64,000 bases of DNA from Cololabis saira (GCF_033807715.1 NC_084591.1:49354415-49418414); one strand, 5' to 3'; positions 1-13,457 are shown, counted from the stretch's first letter. The notes: a model not told the origin generated them from the sequence alone. Numbers and translations are program-made.

Positions 1-1004
1 ATGCATTCTGAACCCTGACTGAAAGACTTCAAACAGATCATTTCTATACAAATAGTCACATAACTGGCTTGAAACTGCCTTTTCCAGAATTTTAGATACA
101 AATGGAAGGTTAGAAATTGGCCTATAATTAGCTAAGGTGTCTGGGTCAAGGGAAGGTTTTTTAAGTAAAGGTTTAATTACTGCCACTTTGAAAACCTGTG
201 GTACATATCCTAAGCTTAGGGATAGGTTGATTTGGTCCAGTATTGTCACACCAATAAGAGAAAAAACATTTTTGAATAGTCGAGTCGGGATGGGGTCTAA
301 CATACATGTGGTTGACTTAGCTCTATTAACGAGTGAAGTCAGCTCAGGGAGGTCTATAGGATCAAAACAGTCTAGAGACAAGTCAGAGCCTAGGGAAGTC
401 GCTAAAGCTGAAGAAACGCCCACAACCGGCTGGTTGATTTCTTCTCTAATTCTCGTGATTTTACTGTTAAAGAAGCTCATAAAGTCCTCACTACTGAGAG
501 CTGCAGGAATACACGGCTCCACAGAGCTGTGACTCTTTGTCAGCCTGGCTACAGTGCTGAACAGAAAACGTGGGTTACTTTTGTTATCCTCTATCAACGT
601 TGAATAATAAGCTGTTCTTGCTTTGCGAATGGCTTTTTTATATACTATTAGAATATCTTTCCATTCACGATAAGAGTCTACAGACTTACAAGAGCGCCAC
701 TTCCTTTCTATTTTACGCACGCTTTGTTTCAACATGCGAATATCTGAATTGTACCAGGGAGTTAAGCTCCTGTGGCTAGAAACCCTCCTTTTCAAAGGAG
801 CAACTTCATCTAAAGCTGAGTGCAACAGATCAGCAGTGTTACTAACAAGAAAATCAACATCAACATCAGAGGTAGAACCCAGGTCACTGGCCTCTATTGC
901 TTCAGTAGAGGCTTCACTATTTTCCACTGTCGCAAGACGAGCAATGGTCTCCTTAAATTTAGCAATAGCTTCATCAGACAAACATCTGCTAAAATAATAC
1001 CTCC
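1..1004 (-). pseudogene. L2-type LINE ORF2 fragment (linker and start of reverse transcriptase)
   Basis: Translated on the minus strand, this stretch reads as one continuous frame of about 330 codons running off the window edge. It begins beside the satellite at about 1004 with the linker that follows the endonuclease. It then passes through RFLFSTVARLT and reaches the reverse transcriptase N-terminus with the motif NYRPISNLPFVSKILEK and FQSGFRMH at the edge. These motifs are typical of fish L2/CR1-group non-LTR retrotransposons. The reverse transcriptase would copy the element's RNA at a nicked chromosomal target. The endonuclease end is missing, so the copy is 5' truncated exactly where the satellite begins. 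The catalytic YADD box lies beyond the window. I saw no stop codon in the parts I translated, which suggests a fairly young copy. Confidence 0.85.
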
Positions 1005-4000
1005 AGTATAGTATACTATAGTATAGTATACTATACTATAGTATACTATACTATAGTATAGTACGGTATAGTATAGTAAAGTATAGTATAGTATACTATA
1101 GTATAGTAAAGTATACTATAGTATAGTATATTATAATATAGTAAAGTATAGTATAGTAAAGTATAGTATAGTATACTATAGTATAGTAAAGTATACTATA
1201 GTATAGTATACTATAATATAGTAAAGTATAGTATAGTATACTATACCTGGGACCTGCTGATTGGGCCGGAGCTTCGGGAGCTGCGTGCTGGCCTGCGGTC
1301 CCCACCCCCGGTCATCCCGTTGCTGCTTCCACCTGCCTGCTGTGCTGTTGCCGTCCCTGACCCACCAGTCTGGCCCTCGGCAGGAGGGTCCCCCCTTACG
1401 AGCCTGGTCCTGCTCAAGGTTTCTTCCCTCTTAAAGGGGAGTTTTTCCTTGCCACTGTTTGGCTTAAGGTTTTTCTCCCACCAGGGGAGTTTTTACCTGC
1501 CATTGTTTATGTAATAACTGCTCGGGGGTCATGTTCTGGGTATGGGTCTCTGGAAAGCGTCTAGAGACAACTCTGTTGTATTAGACGCTATATAAATAAA
1601 ATTGAATTGAATTGAATTGTATACTATAGTATAGTATAGTAAAGTATACTATAGCATAGTATAGTAAAGTATAGTATAGTATACTATAGTATAGTAAAGT
1701 AAAGTATAGTATACTATACTATAGTAAAGTATAGTATACTATAGTATAGTATAGTAAAGTAAAGTATACTATACTATAGTATAGTATAAGTATACTATAG
1801 TATACTATACTATAGTATAGTATAAGTATACTATAGTATACTATACTATAGTATACTATACTATAGTATAGTATACTATAGTATAGTAAAGTATAGTATA
1901 CTATAGTATAGTAAAGTATAGTATACTATAGTATAGTATACTATACTATAGTATAGTAAAGTATACTATAGTATACTATACTATACTTATACTATACTAT
2001 AGTATACTATAGTGTACTATACTATAGTATAGTATACTATAGTGTAGTATACTTATACTATACTATAGTATAAGTATACTATACTATAGTATAGTATAGT
2101 AAAGTATACTATAGTATACTATACTATACTTATACTATACTATAGTATAGTATACTATACTATACTTATACTATACTATAGTATAGTATACTGTACTGTA
2201 CTATACTTATACTATACTATAGTATACTATAGTATACTATACTATAGTAAAGTATACTATAGTATACTATACTATACTTATACTATACTATAGTATAGTA
2301 TACTGTACTATACTATACTTATACTATACTATAGTATACTATACTATAGTATACTGTACTATACTATAGTATAGTATACTTATACTATACTATAGTATAG
2401 TAAAGTATACTATAGTATAGTATAGTATAGTATAGTATAGTATACTATATTATAGTATAGTATACTATACTATAGTATACTTTACTATACTATAGTATAC
2501 TTAAACTATACTATAGTATAGTATACTATACTATAGTATAGTATAAGTATACTATAGTATAGTATAGTAAAGTATACTATAGTATAGTACAGTATAGTAC
2601 AGTATAGTACAGCACAGTATAGTATAGTATATAGTATAGTATACTATAGTATAGTACAGTACAGTATAGTATACTACAGTATAGTATAGTACAGCACAGT
2701 ATAGTATAGTATATAGTATAGTATATAGTATACTATAGTATAGTAAAGTATAGTCCAGTGTAGTATAGTACAGTATAGTATAGTATATTAAAGTATACTA
2801 TAGTATAAGATATAGTATAATATAGTAAAGTATAGTATAGTAAAGTATAGTATAGTAAAGTATAGTATAGTAAAGTATACTATAGTATAGTAAAGTATAG
2901 TAAAGTATAGTATAGTAAAGTATACTATAGTATAGTATAGTAAAGTATAGTATACTATAGTATAGTAAAGTATAGTATACTATAGTATAGTATACTATAC
3001 TATAGTATAGTATACTATAGTATACTATATACTATATATTATAGTATAGTATACTATACTATAGTATAGTATACTTATACTATACTATAGTATAGTATAC
3101 TATACTGTACTATAGTATACTATACTATACTATAGTATAGTATACTATAGTATACTATACTTATACTATAGTATAGTATACTATACTGTACTATAGTATA
3201 CTATACTATAGTATAGTATACTATAGTATAGTATACTATACTATAGTATACTATACTATACTATAGTATAGTATACTATACTATAGTATAGTATAAGTAT
3301 ACTATAGTATAGTATAGTAAAGTATACTATAGTATAGTACAGTATAGTACAGCACAGTATAGTATAGTATACTGTACTATACTATACTATACTATACTAT
3401 AGTATACTATAGTATACTATACTATAGTATACTATACTATAGTATAGTATACTTTACTATACTATACTATAGTATACTTTACTATACTATACTATAGTAT
3501 ACTTTACTATACTATAGTATACTATAGTATACTGTACTATACTATAGTATAGTATACTTATACTATACTATAGTATAGTAAAGTATACTATAGTATAGTA
3601 TACTATAGTATAGTATAGTATACTATATTATAGTATAGTATACTATACTATAGTATACTTTACTATACTATACTATAGTATACTTATACTATACTATAGT
3701 ATAGTATACTATACTATAGTATAGTATAAGTATACTATAGTATAGTATAGTAAAGTATACTATAGTATAGTACAGTATAGTATAGTATACTATAGTATAG
3801 TACAGTACAGTATAGTATACTACAGTATAGTATAGTATACTACAGTATAGTATAGTACAGCACAGTATAGTATAGTATATAGTATACTATAGTATAGTAC
3901 AGTACAGTATAGTATACTACAGTATAGTATAGTATACTACAGTATAGTATAGTACAGCACAGTATAGTATAGTATATAGTATAGTATATAGTATACTATA

Positions 4001-5563
4001 GTATAGTAAAGTATAGTACAGTATAGTATAGTATATTAAAGTATACTATAGTATAAGATATAGTATAATATAGTAAAGTATAGTATAGTAAAGTATAGTA
4101 TAGTAAAGTATACTATAGTATAGTAAAGTATAGTATAGTAAAGTAAAGTATACTATACTATAGTATAGTATAAGTATACTATAGTATAGTATAGTAAAGT
4201 ATAGTAACGTATAGTATAGTAAAGTATAGTATACTATAGTATAGTATACTATAGTATACTATATACTATATATTATAGTATAGTATACTATACTATAGTA
4301 TAGTATACTTATACTATACTATAGTACAGTATACTATACTGTACTATAGTATACTATACTATACTATAGTATAGTATACTATAGTATACTATACTTATAG
4401 TATAGTATACTATACTGTACTATAGTATACTATACTATAGTATACTATACTATACTATAGTATAGTATACTATAGTATAGTATAGTAAAGTATACTATAG
4501 TATAGTATAGTAAAGTATACTATAGTATAGTACAGTATAGTACAGTATAGTACAGCACAGTATAGTATATAGTATAGTATACTATAGTATAGTACAGTAC
4601 AGTATAGTATAGTACAGCACAGTATAGTATAGTATATAGTATAGTATATAGTATACTATAGTATAGTAAAGTATAGTACAGTATAGTATAGTATATTAAA
4701 GTATACTATAGTATAAGATATAGTATAATATAGTAAAGTATAGTATAGTAAAGTATAGTATAGTAAAGTATACTATAGTATAGTAAAGTATAGTAAAGTA
4801 TAGTATAGTAAAGTAAAGTATACTATAGTATAGTATAGTAAAGTATAGTAACGTATAGTATAGTAAAGTATAGTATACTATAGTATAGTATACTATACTA
4901 TAGTATAGTATACTATACTATAGTATAGTATACTATAGTATACTATATACTATATATTATAGTATAGTATACTATACTATAGTATAGTATACTATACTGT
5001 ACTATAGTATACTATACTATACTATACTATACTATACTATAGTATACTATAGTATACTATACTTATACTATAGTATAGTATACTATACTGTACTATAGTA
5101 TACTATAGTATAGTATACTATAGTATAGTATACTATACTATAGTATACTATACTATACTATAATATAGTATAAGTATACTATAGTATAGTATAGTAAAGT
5201 ATACTATAGTATAGTACAGTATAGTACAGCACAGTATAGTATAGTATATAGTATAGTATACTATAGTATAGTACAGTATAGTATAGTATACTATGGTATA
5301 GTATAGTATAGTATATTAAAGTATACTATAGTATAATATAGTAAAGTATAGTATAGTAAAGTATAGTAAAGTATAGTATAGTATAGTATAGTATAGTATA
5401 TTATAGTATAGTACAGTATAGTATAGTATAGTATTCTATAGTATAGTATTCTATAGTATAGTATAGTATAGTATAGTATAGTATTCTATAGTATAGTATA
5501 GTATAGTATAGTATAGTATAGTATAGTATAGTATAATATAGTATAGTATAGTATAGTATAGTA
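1005..5563. repeat. TATAG pentanucleotide satellite with frequent orientation switches
   Basis: About 4.2 kb of 5-bp units (TATAG/GTATA) in which the strand orientation flips every few units, giving TATAG runs joined to TATAC runs. Each flip creates a short palindrome such as AGTATACTAT. Variants AGTAAAGTA, GTACAGTA, AGTATAAGTA and AGCACAG recur in blocks. A segment near 2580-2830 is repeated near 3760-4060 and 4530-4720, so higher-order duplication is visible. The first part is interrupted by an L2 fragment at 1247-1620. The final 200 bp are a purer single-orientation run. All translations here (repeating YYTIL) are artefacts. Confidence 0.95.
1247..1620 (+). mobile_element. L2 LINE 3' UTR fragment inside the satellite
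   Basis: A 374-bp island of complex sequence in the satellite. It contains the fish L2 3' UTR landmarks GGGAGTTTTTCCTTGCCACT and TTAGACGCTATATAAATAAA, followed by an ATTGA-repeat tail. The same 3' end recurs at 9803-9967, 11304-11975, 31401-31924 and 33430-34297. The 5' end is truncated, as expected of LINE retrotransposition. Satellite sequence continues on both sides, so it inserted into an existing array. Low complexity of the flanks prevents a target duplication from being defined. Confidence 0.9.
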
Positions 5564-6003
5564 GCGGTGGTTCCATCTGCTTCCATTCAAAGAGGTTTTG
5601 TTGTTTCTCAGGAAACAATGATGATGATCAGAAAGATTTTCCACTAAAGACACAATTTCTTCCAAGTCTGTGGTTCCTTCTTCCAAATAGACACAGTCGT
5701 TTGCACAATCGTTTCAAAGTCCTTATACTGATAATAATTCCATGCTGATGTGCCAAAAGATAGTATTTCCTTATTTGTGAAACCGATACCAAAATATAAC
5801 TTCACGAGATGCTCCATATTCCTCATTTTAACACAGGGAGAAGAAGCTCTTCCTGTTAGAGTTCTCATAAATTACGACTTTATTCTTGTAATATTACGAC
5901 TTTATTCTTGTAATATTACAATTTTTTTCTCATGATATTATGACTTTATTCTCATAATTTCCTATTTGTTTTTTGTCTTAGTTTGCCCTAATACTCCGTC
6001 GTA
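5564..6003 (-). pseudogene. Truncated integrase-type (IS3EU-like) DNA transposon: transposase N-terminus plus terminal repeat
   Basis: On the minus strand a broken frame reads NMEHLVKLYFGIGFTNKEIL and then, after frame changes, TDLEEIVSLVENL. This resembles the helix-turn-helix N-terminus of fish transposons whose transposase has a retroviral-integrase-like catalytic core; a better preserved relative is at 16360. The outer end at 6003 reads inward as TACGACGGAGTATTAGGGC. It is followed by A/T-rich repeats of ATTACGACTTTATTC type, both typical of one end of such an element. The other end is lost at the satellite junction at 5563. The superfamily name is from memory; the catalytic domain is absent here. 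Confidence 0.55.
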
Positions 6004-7538
<1,535 letters not shown>

Positions 7539-8445
7539 GCAAGGCAAGTTTATTTGTACAGCACAATTCAACACAAGGTAATTCAAAGTGCTTTACATCA
7601 ACATTAAAAACGGAAAGACACAATTAAACAGTAAATAACAAATAAAATTAAAGCTGCAAGCAGTGATGAACGGGCCCTCGCACCCATGTGCACCAATTAA
7701 GGTGAAGGAGTCAAAACCGAGTCCGATGACACCACCCACGACTCTCTATGTCAAACCATTCAAAAGTTATAGCAGAAAATAGGAACTATGAAATATCGAC
7801 CAATCAGAAGAAGGGGCGGGGCTTATTTGCACCAATTATGTTCAAGGACTCAAAACCTAGTCAGATGACACCCCCCACGACTCTTTATGTCAAACTATTC
7901 AAAAGTTATGGCAGAAAGTAGGAACTATCAAATATGGACCAATCAGATGAAAGCGGCGCGCGCTTTTTGGCGTCTATTGTTGCCACGGTAACGCTTTTGA
8001 CTGAGAAAAGTAATGCGCATCGTCACAGGATGGAGATGCACATTTTGATGTATAACACACCTGGTGCACGTTACGGTTCGGGCCGCATTAACTGCCGAAG
8101 GAATGGCATAAATTGCGCCAAAATTACCCGAATAATTCAAAATGGCCGACTTCCTGTTCGGTTTCGGACATGGCGCCAAGAGACTTTTCTTTAAGTTGCG
8201 ACATGATACAAATAGGGCCTTTGCACTGTCAGTGCTCGGGCCCTATAATGAAATAAAATGATAAAAAAGAGGTAAAATAATAAAAAGCACAAGTTGTTAA
8301 AAAGTAAGGGCAGTAGAGTACAGCAGGTTAGTATTTAATTAAACAGTAATGTTTTTATCCTGATTTAAAGGAGCTGTCAGTTGGAGCAGACCTCAGGTCT
8401 ACAGGAAGTTTGTTCCACCAGTGAGGAGCAGAATAACTTTCTTTA
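7539..8445 (-). pseudogene. L2 LINE 3' end with ORF2 C-terminus, split by a repeat insertion
   Basis: On the minus strand 8350-8445 encodes an ORF2 C-terminus of the type SAPHWWNKLPVDLRSAPTDS, followed by 3' UTR. After the interruption at 7651-8245 it continues to the L2 3' terminus (GTGCTGTACAAATAAACTTG) at 7539. The sequence AAATAAAA lies on both sides of the interrupting repeat, consistent with a target duplication. Only the extreme C-terminus remains, so no function is expected. This L2 subfamily differs from the one with the TTGAATT tail. Confidence 0.75.
7651..8245 (+). mobile_element. Hairpin-ended interspersed repeat, copy 1
   Basis: The element begins TTAAAGCTGCAAGCAGTGAT and ends with an inverted pair around GGGCCTTTGCAC and GTGCTCGGGCCC, so its 3' terminus can fold into a tight hairpin. 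Related copies lie at 24470-26095 and 50742-51295. Inside are direct echoes of GACTCAAAACC.AGTC..ATGACACC. No coding frame was seen. The flanking AAATAAAA(T) on both sides suggests an 8-9 bp target duplication. I recognise the start as a common fish repeat but cannot assign a class with confidence. Confidence 0.7.
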
Positions 8446-8837
8446 TTAAAGAATACTATGTGCTGCTATCCAAGCTCTCGTGTTTTGCCCTGTAGAGCAA
8501 TGCAACATCTGAGCGTAAAACCAGTGAATCCTGCTCTCAAATCAAAAGAAAAACAAAAAGAATACACCCTTGATTGAAGACAGTAAAAGACTAGTGCCCT
8601 GCCAAGGCACTACTTAAAAATGTATTCAGGGACTGTCACTGAATCCTCCTTAGCAAAGCTATAGCCACATAAAAGCAGCGGGAGTGATGGGATAAATAAA
8701 CAACTACCCCCCATGTTGTTAAAGCATGACGGGCTTCTGGGGAGATGCGTCACAACAACAACGCTGACAAATTTAGACTAAAATGTTTGGCTTCAAAATA
8801 ATCATTTTGTCTCTTTTTATTCTTTTTGAGGTGACTT
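8446..8837. other. Non-coding stretch
   Basis: Nothing recognisable as a gene. The first part may be degraded LINE ORF2 sequence continuing the neighbouring L2, but no clear motif survives. Confidence 0.35.
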
Positions 8838-9060
8838 TCAATTCAATTCAATTCAATTCAATTCATATTTATTTCGAGCAATACAACATAACATAAGTGA
8901 CCTGCAGGCAACATAAAATTAAACAAATACCTTTATCAGGTTAATCAGGTGCAGGTTCAAAATACAAATTAACTCGTTAACACTCGAAAGGGAGTGGGAA
9001 GAAGAAAATGTATTTAATCCCACCCCTGTTTCTCATTAACAACTTGACAGATTTTTTTTA
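8838..9060 (-). mobile_element. LINE 3' end with TTGAA tail
   Basis: A (CAATT)n run at 8838-8862 is the reversed tail of a minus-strand retrotransposon. Next to it is a 3' UTR containing ATTTCGAGCAATACAACATA and the purine-rich block around 8980-9020, a motif pair I associate with a distinct fish LINE subfamily. It is 5' truncated near 9060. No coding part remains. Confidence 0.6.
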
Positions 9061-9802
9061 AGGCTTCCTCCTGTCACAACATTTAAACCAAAACAATGAA
9101 CAAAAGACCTATATCAAATTATAATAAAAATGATTCTACAGTTCAACTCACCTAAATTTACACACATTGTGGTTGTGAAATGCAGATGCATTTCACAACC
9201 ACAATGCGTGCAAATCCAGGAACAATATATATTGTCACCATGGGTGACAGTTAACCGTTAACTTATATTTATAATAAATACCATAAAGATTGTCTACAGG
9301 ATTTTGGATGAAGGCAGTGAGATGTTTGCCATACTGAAGGGAAACTGAGTTTGTGCTGCTGGTTCAGAGAGGGATCTTGAAGAACTTGCATTCTAACTAC
9401 AGATGGGACAGATCACGTCCTGCGCTGCTGTCTGAAGCTTAGACGTTAGATATCTTTTTTTTTTCCCCTGGAATTCAATTCACATTTATTTGACCACATT
9501 TAAATTCAATGCATTTTTGTATATTGTAGCTCTGAAATAATTGCTGTGTTTTACTAAAGCCCTGTGTAACCTTACACATTATACAAACAACACAATCAAT
9601 AATAAGATTGTTATATTTAAGAAAATGGCCTATAATATGGAATTAATATGACCTCTATATAAGACAATCTTAACCCCTTAAAACCTGATTTGTCATCCCT
9701 GATAAATACATTTCTGACACCTCTGGACCACATCCATGAGAAAAAAAAACCTTTTTCAGGACAAACTTTGGGACCTTTTCTTTTTGTCTTTTTGTTTGTG
9801 TT
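9061..9802. other. AT-rich non-coding stretch
   Basis: A 26-bp inverted repeat is visible around 9165-9210 (two facing copies of CACATTGTGGTTGTGAAATG and its complement). A partial LINE tail, AATTCAATTCACATTTATTT, lies near 9474. No gene was recognised. Confidence 0.4.
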
Positions 9803-9967
9803 GTTCCTTGCCACTGTTTGGCTTAAGGTTTTTCTCCCACTAGGGGAGGTTTTACCTGCCATTGTTTATGTAATAACTGCTGCGGTTTATGTTCTGGGTC
9901 TCTGGAAAGCGTCTGGAGACAACATCTGTTGTATTAGACGCTATATAAATAAAATTGAATTGAATTG
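9803..9967 (+). mobile_element. L2 LINE 3' UTR fragment
   Basis: A short, strongly 5'-truncated copy of the same L2 3' end as at 1247-1620, running from the CCTTGCCACTGTTTGGCTTA block to the ATATAAATAAAATTGAATTG tail. It contains no coding sequence. Confidence 0.85.
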
Positions 9968-10138
9968 TTATAATTTACTAATTCAATGTATAATAAACAC
10001 TTCAAACAAAAAAAAAAGATTTTCTGGTTGTTCCTTCGTGTTCAGTAGTTCTAACATCTGCAGAAGACAACAATCTTCCACCCAAAGCTGACATAAAACG
10101 TCTCAGTACGGCGGTATCATGACACAACGAAACAGATT
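9968..10138. other. Short non-coding stretch
   Basis: No recognised element or gene. Confidence 0.3.
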
Positions 10139-10303
10139 GTACATTCTCCTTAGTACATTGTACATTCTCCTTAGTACATGTACATTCTCCTTAGTACATG
10201 TACATTCTCCTTAGTACATGTACATTCTCCTTAGTACATGTACATTCTCCTTAGTACATGTACATTCTCCTTAGTACATGTACATTCTCCTTAGTACATG
10301 TAC
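10139..10303. repeat. 20-bp tandem repeat, about 8 units
   Basis: Units of TACATTCTCCTTAGTACATG follow each other almost without change. The first unit carries a small insertion. TACATG.TAC at each junction is self-complementary, so each boundary is a small palindrome. No gene overlaps it. Confidence 0.97.
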
Positions 10304-10423
10304 AGCAGTTCCTGGGTGTGGCCATGGGGAGCACATGGCCACTGTAGCCCTCACCTATAGACAATAAACCTCCAACAAACTGTCAAAGGCCACCTGGAGC
10401 AGTGTGCTTTTACTGGAGCCCAC

Positions 10424-10485
10424 TTAATCAATAATCAATCAATCACATTTTATTTATATAGCCCCTTTCATCCAAGTACATGAAA
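10424..10485 (-). mobile_element. L2 LINE 3' tail
   Basis: A (AATC)n run followed by CATTTTATTTATATAGCCCC is the reversed 3' terminus of a minus-strand L2 (GGGGCTATATAAATAAAATG). It is cut off after about 60 bp by the Tc1 element that begins at 10488. Confidence 0.75.
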
Positions 10486-10487
10486 TA

Positions 10488-11303
10488 CAAACCGGATTCG
10501 GTTGAAGTTGGGAAATTGCGTAAAATGTAAATAAAAACAAAATACAACGATTTGAAAATCCTTCTCAACCTATATTCAATTGAATACACTACAAAGACAA
10601 CATATTTAATGTTCAAACTGATAAACTTTATTGTTTTTTGCCAAATAATAATTAACTTAGAATTTCATGGCTGCAACACGTCCAGTAGAAGTTGGGAAAG
10701 GTGGCAAAAAATCCTGAGAAAGCTGAGAAAAGCTCATCAAACACTTATTTGGAACATCCCACGTGTGATCAGGCTAATTGGGAACAGGTGGGTTCCATGA
10801 TTGGGTATAAAAGGAGCTTCCCCAAACATGCTCAGTCATTCACAAGCAAGGATGGGGCGAGGGGTCACCACTTTGTCCACAACTGCGTAAGAAAATAGTT
10901 GAACAGTTTAAGAACAACATTTCTCAAAGAAAAATTGCAAGGAATTTAGGGATTTCAACATCTACGGTCCATAATATCATCAAAAGGTTTAGAGAATCTG
11001 GTGAAATCACTGCACGTAAGCGCCACGGCCGGAAACCAAGACTGAATGACCGTGACCTTCGATCCCTCAGACGGCACTGCCTTACAACCCCACATGAGTG
11101 TGTAAAGGATATCACCAAATGGGCTCAGGAAAACTTCAGAAAACCGTTGTCAGTAAATACAGTTCGTCACTACATCAGTAAGTGCGGGTTAAAACTCTAC
11201 CATGCAAAGCAAAAGCCGTTTATGAACAACATCCAGAAACGCCGCCGGGTTATCTGGGGCCGAGCTCGTGTAAAATGGACTGATGCACAATGGAAAAGTG
11301 TTT
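10488..11303 (+). mobile_element. Tc1-type DNA transposon, 5' half
   Basis: Starts after a TA at 10486-10487 with a terminal repeat (CAAACCGGATTCGGTTGAAG). It runs through a long subterminal region into the start of a Tc1 transposase at 10852. The second half is absent because an L2 tail begins at 11304, so the catalytic domain and right terminal repeat are missing and the copy cannot move by itself. Confidence 0.85.
10852..11303 (+). pseudogene. Tc1 transposase, N-terminal DNA-binding half
   Basis: After an apparent one-base frameshift close to the start codon, the frame is open for about 147 codons. It carries the paired helix-turn-helix DNA-binding region of Tc1 transposases (STSTVHNIIKRFRESGEI; RKRHGRKPRL; SVNTVRHYISKCGL). 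It ends at KWTDAQWKSV, just before the first catalytic aspartate expected of the DDE domain. The known role is binding of the terminal repeats and cut-and-paste at TA. The break comes from insertion of the neighbouring L2. Remaining length is less than half of a usual 340-residue transposase. Confidence 0.85.
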
Positions 11304-12500
11304 TCAATTCAATTCAATTTTATTCATATAGCGTCTAATACAACAAAAGTTGTCTCTAGACGCTTTCCAGAGACCCAGGACATGAACATAAACCCCCGAG
11401 CAGTTATTACATAAACAATGGCAGGTAAAAACTCCCCTAGTGGGAGAAAAACCTTAAGCCAAACAGTGGCAAGAAAAACTCCCCTTTAGGAGGGAAGAAA
11501 CCTGGACCAGGACCTGGATCATAAGGGGGGACCCTCCTGCCGAGGGCCAGACTGGGGGTCGGGGACGTCAACAGCACAGCAGGCAGGTGGAAACAGCAGC
11601 GGGATGACCGGGGGTGGGGACCACAGGCCAGCACGCAGCTGCCGAAGCTCCGGCCCAATCAGCAAGCCCCAGGTTGGTTCAGGGTCGGGGAAAGGTTGAG
11701 AAGGGGCAGGGCCAGGGAGAGGAGTCTTGACGGACAAATCTCTCCCCCGCCTGCCCGGGCCGTTACCCTGCCCCTCTCACTCCCACGCTGCAGGTTCCGG
11801 TGTTGTGCATTCAGAGATGCTCTTCACCACCGGCAGAGGATGCTGCACCATGTACAAAAGAGAAAAAAGAGAAGAAAGGGGGGGGCCAGCACAAGAAACT
11901 ACAGGAGCGACTCTAACACAGTAGAGATTACACTACCTAGAGATTTACCAACACCAGCTAGAGGTTTACTAAACATTAACTATAGGCTTTACTAAACAGA
12001 AAGGTTTTAAGTTTAGTTTTAAAGGTGGAGGTGGTGTCAGCCTCCTTAACCCAGATTGGAAGTTGGTTCCATAGTAATGGTGCCTGATAGCAGAACGCCC
12101 GCCCTCCAAATGTACATTTGGATACTCTAGGAACTACGAGTAAACCTGCACTCTGAGAGCGGAGAGCTCTGCCAGGAACATAAGGCACTATTAGGTCTTG
12201 CAAATAATGCAGAGCTTAGCCGTTTTGAGCTTTATACGCAAGTAATAAAAAAAATGGAGAGACGTGGTCTCTCCTGCTGATTCCTGTCAGCACTCATGCT
12301 GCTGCATTTTGGATCAGCTGGAGCCTATTCAGCAAATTACTTGGACATCCTGCTAATAACACATTACAGTAATCTAGTCTAGAAGATACAAACGCATTAA
12401 CTAGTTGTTCTGCATCACTCTGCGAGAGGATTTTCCTAATCTTTGCAATATTACAGAGATGGAAAAACGCTATTTTACAAACCTGATTAACATATGGTTT
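11304..12500 (-). pseudogene. L2 LINE: ORF2 C-terminus and 3' UTR
   Basis: Minus-strand copy inserted in the Tc1 transposase gene. ORF2 remnants occupy about 12500-11976. They include the region around HLRNIAKIRKILS and the C-terminus AFCYQAPLLWNQLPIWVKEA, ending FSKAYS and a stop at 11976. An internal stretch around 12205-12240 is deleted relative to the copy at 32930/46675. The 3' UTR runs to the TTGAATTGAATTGAA tail at 11304. The same subfamily recurs several times in this window. It is 5' truncated at about 12500 where a different repeat begins. Confidence 0.85.
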
Positions 12501-12970
12501 AAAGGGGACCTATTATGGCATTTAATGTATATTTTAAACAGGCCTTGAATGTCTTAAAAACAATCTAAAGCTTGTTTTTTCTCCATAAAACAGAAATTCA
12601 GCCCCTGGGCCATGTCTCTAGTTTTACCGCTTCTAAGCTCATTATCTATGCTGGATATGATAATGAGGCTCTGTGCTGATTGGCTGCCTGAATGACGTGT
12701 AGCAGGGGAGGGAACAAAGCCTCGCTCCGGGCTGAAGAGCCGGCTGCGTACACAAAGCGTGTCCCATGCCAGGGAGCTTCGGCAACAAAATCAATTCCAT
12801 TGCTTTATTTTTTTTGTATTGGACTGTCCTAACTGGCCGCGAGTTTAGCGGTTTCAGTGTGGACAGAGAGATTTTAACAGTTTCAGTGTGGACAGAGAGC
12901 GTCCGATGTCACGCAGCTCGACGCGACAGTCGGACGCTCGCATGCAGTTATGACACAGTGTAAACGGATC

Positions 12971-13068
12971 TTAAAGCCTGAATTACGGTTCTGCGTTAAA
13001 TCGGCGCGTACCCTACGCCGTAGGCTCTGCGTTGGTGAAACACGGAACCATAAATCAGCCTTTAGTTC
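12971..13068. repeat. Palindromic miniature element (GGTTCCGCGTT family), copy 1
   Basis: Facing copies of AATTACGGTTCTGCGTTAAA and its complement enclose TACGCCGTAGGCTCTGCGTT. Similar palindromes sit at 15458-15546 and 32570-32700. The family is recognised by CTGATTTATGGTTCCGCGTT and by CTACGGCGTAG at its centre. Confidence 0.75.
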
Positions 13069-13415
13069 CTTGAAGAGGGAACGGGTCACCTCTTCACACC
13101 TCACACTAATTCACACAGGAAGATTTAATTGAATTCTAAACAGGTACACCACAGTTATTTACTCAGATTCCTCATCATTTCATCATGAATTTTGGCAAAT
13201 GGCAACTTTATTGTTAAAAAAATAAAACATAAGTTGTATATAAATAACATGTATGCACTATTGCTGGCTCAAGGAACGACCGTGCATCTTCTGAAGGTGT
13301 AGTTGAACAGCTTCAGGTGCTTGGAAGATCTGAAACCATGAACAGAAGAAAAATCTATTACGGTACTAATAGAGCTCCAGTGTTCCCTAACACTCCGTTC
13401 GGGAACACTGGAGCC

Positions 13416-13457
13416 GCCGGGGCCCCTCACCGGTCCGGTCCGGTGAGGGGCCCCGGC
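13416..13457. repeat. Perfect 18-bp inverted repeat, very GC-rich
   Basis: Arms 13416-13433 and 13440-13457 are exact complements around a 6-base loop. It could form a strong hairpin on either strand. Confidence 0.95.

Noticed and set aside
1096..5586. Tyr/Thr/Ile-rich frames
   Set aside because: Direct translation of the TATAG satellite; no independent evidence for a protein.
10139..10303. Possible CRISPR-like array
   Set aside because: Direct 20-bp tandem units without spacers, in a eukaryotic sequence.
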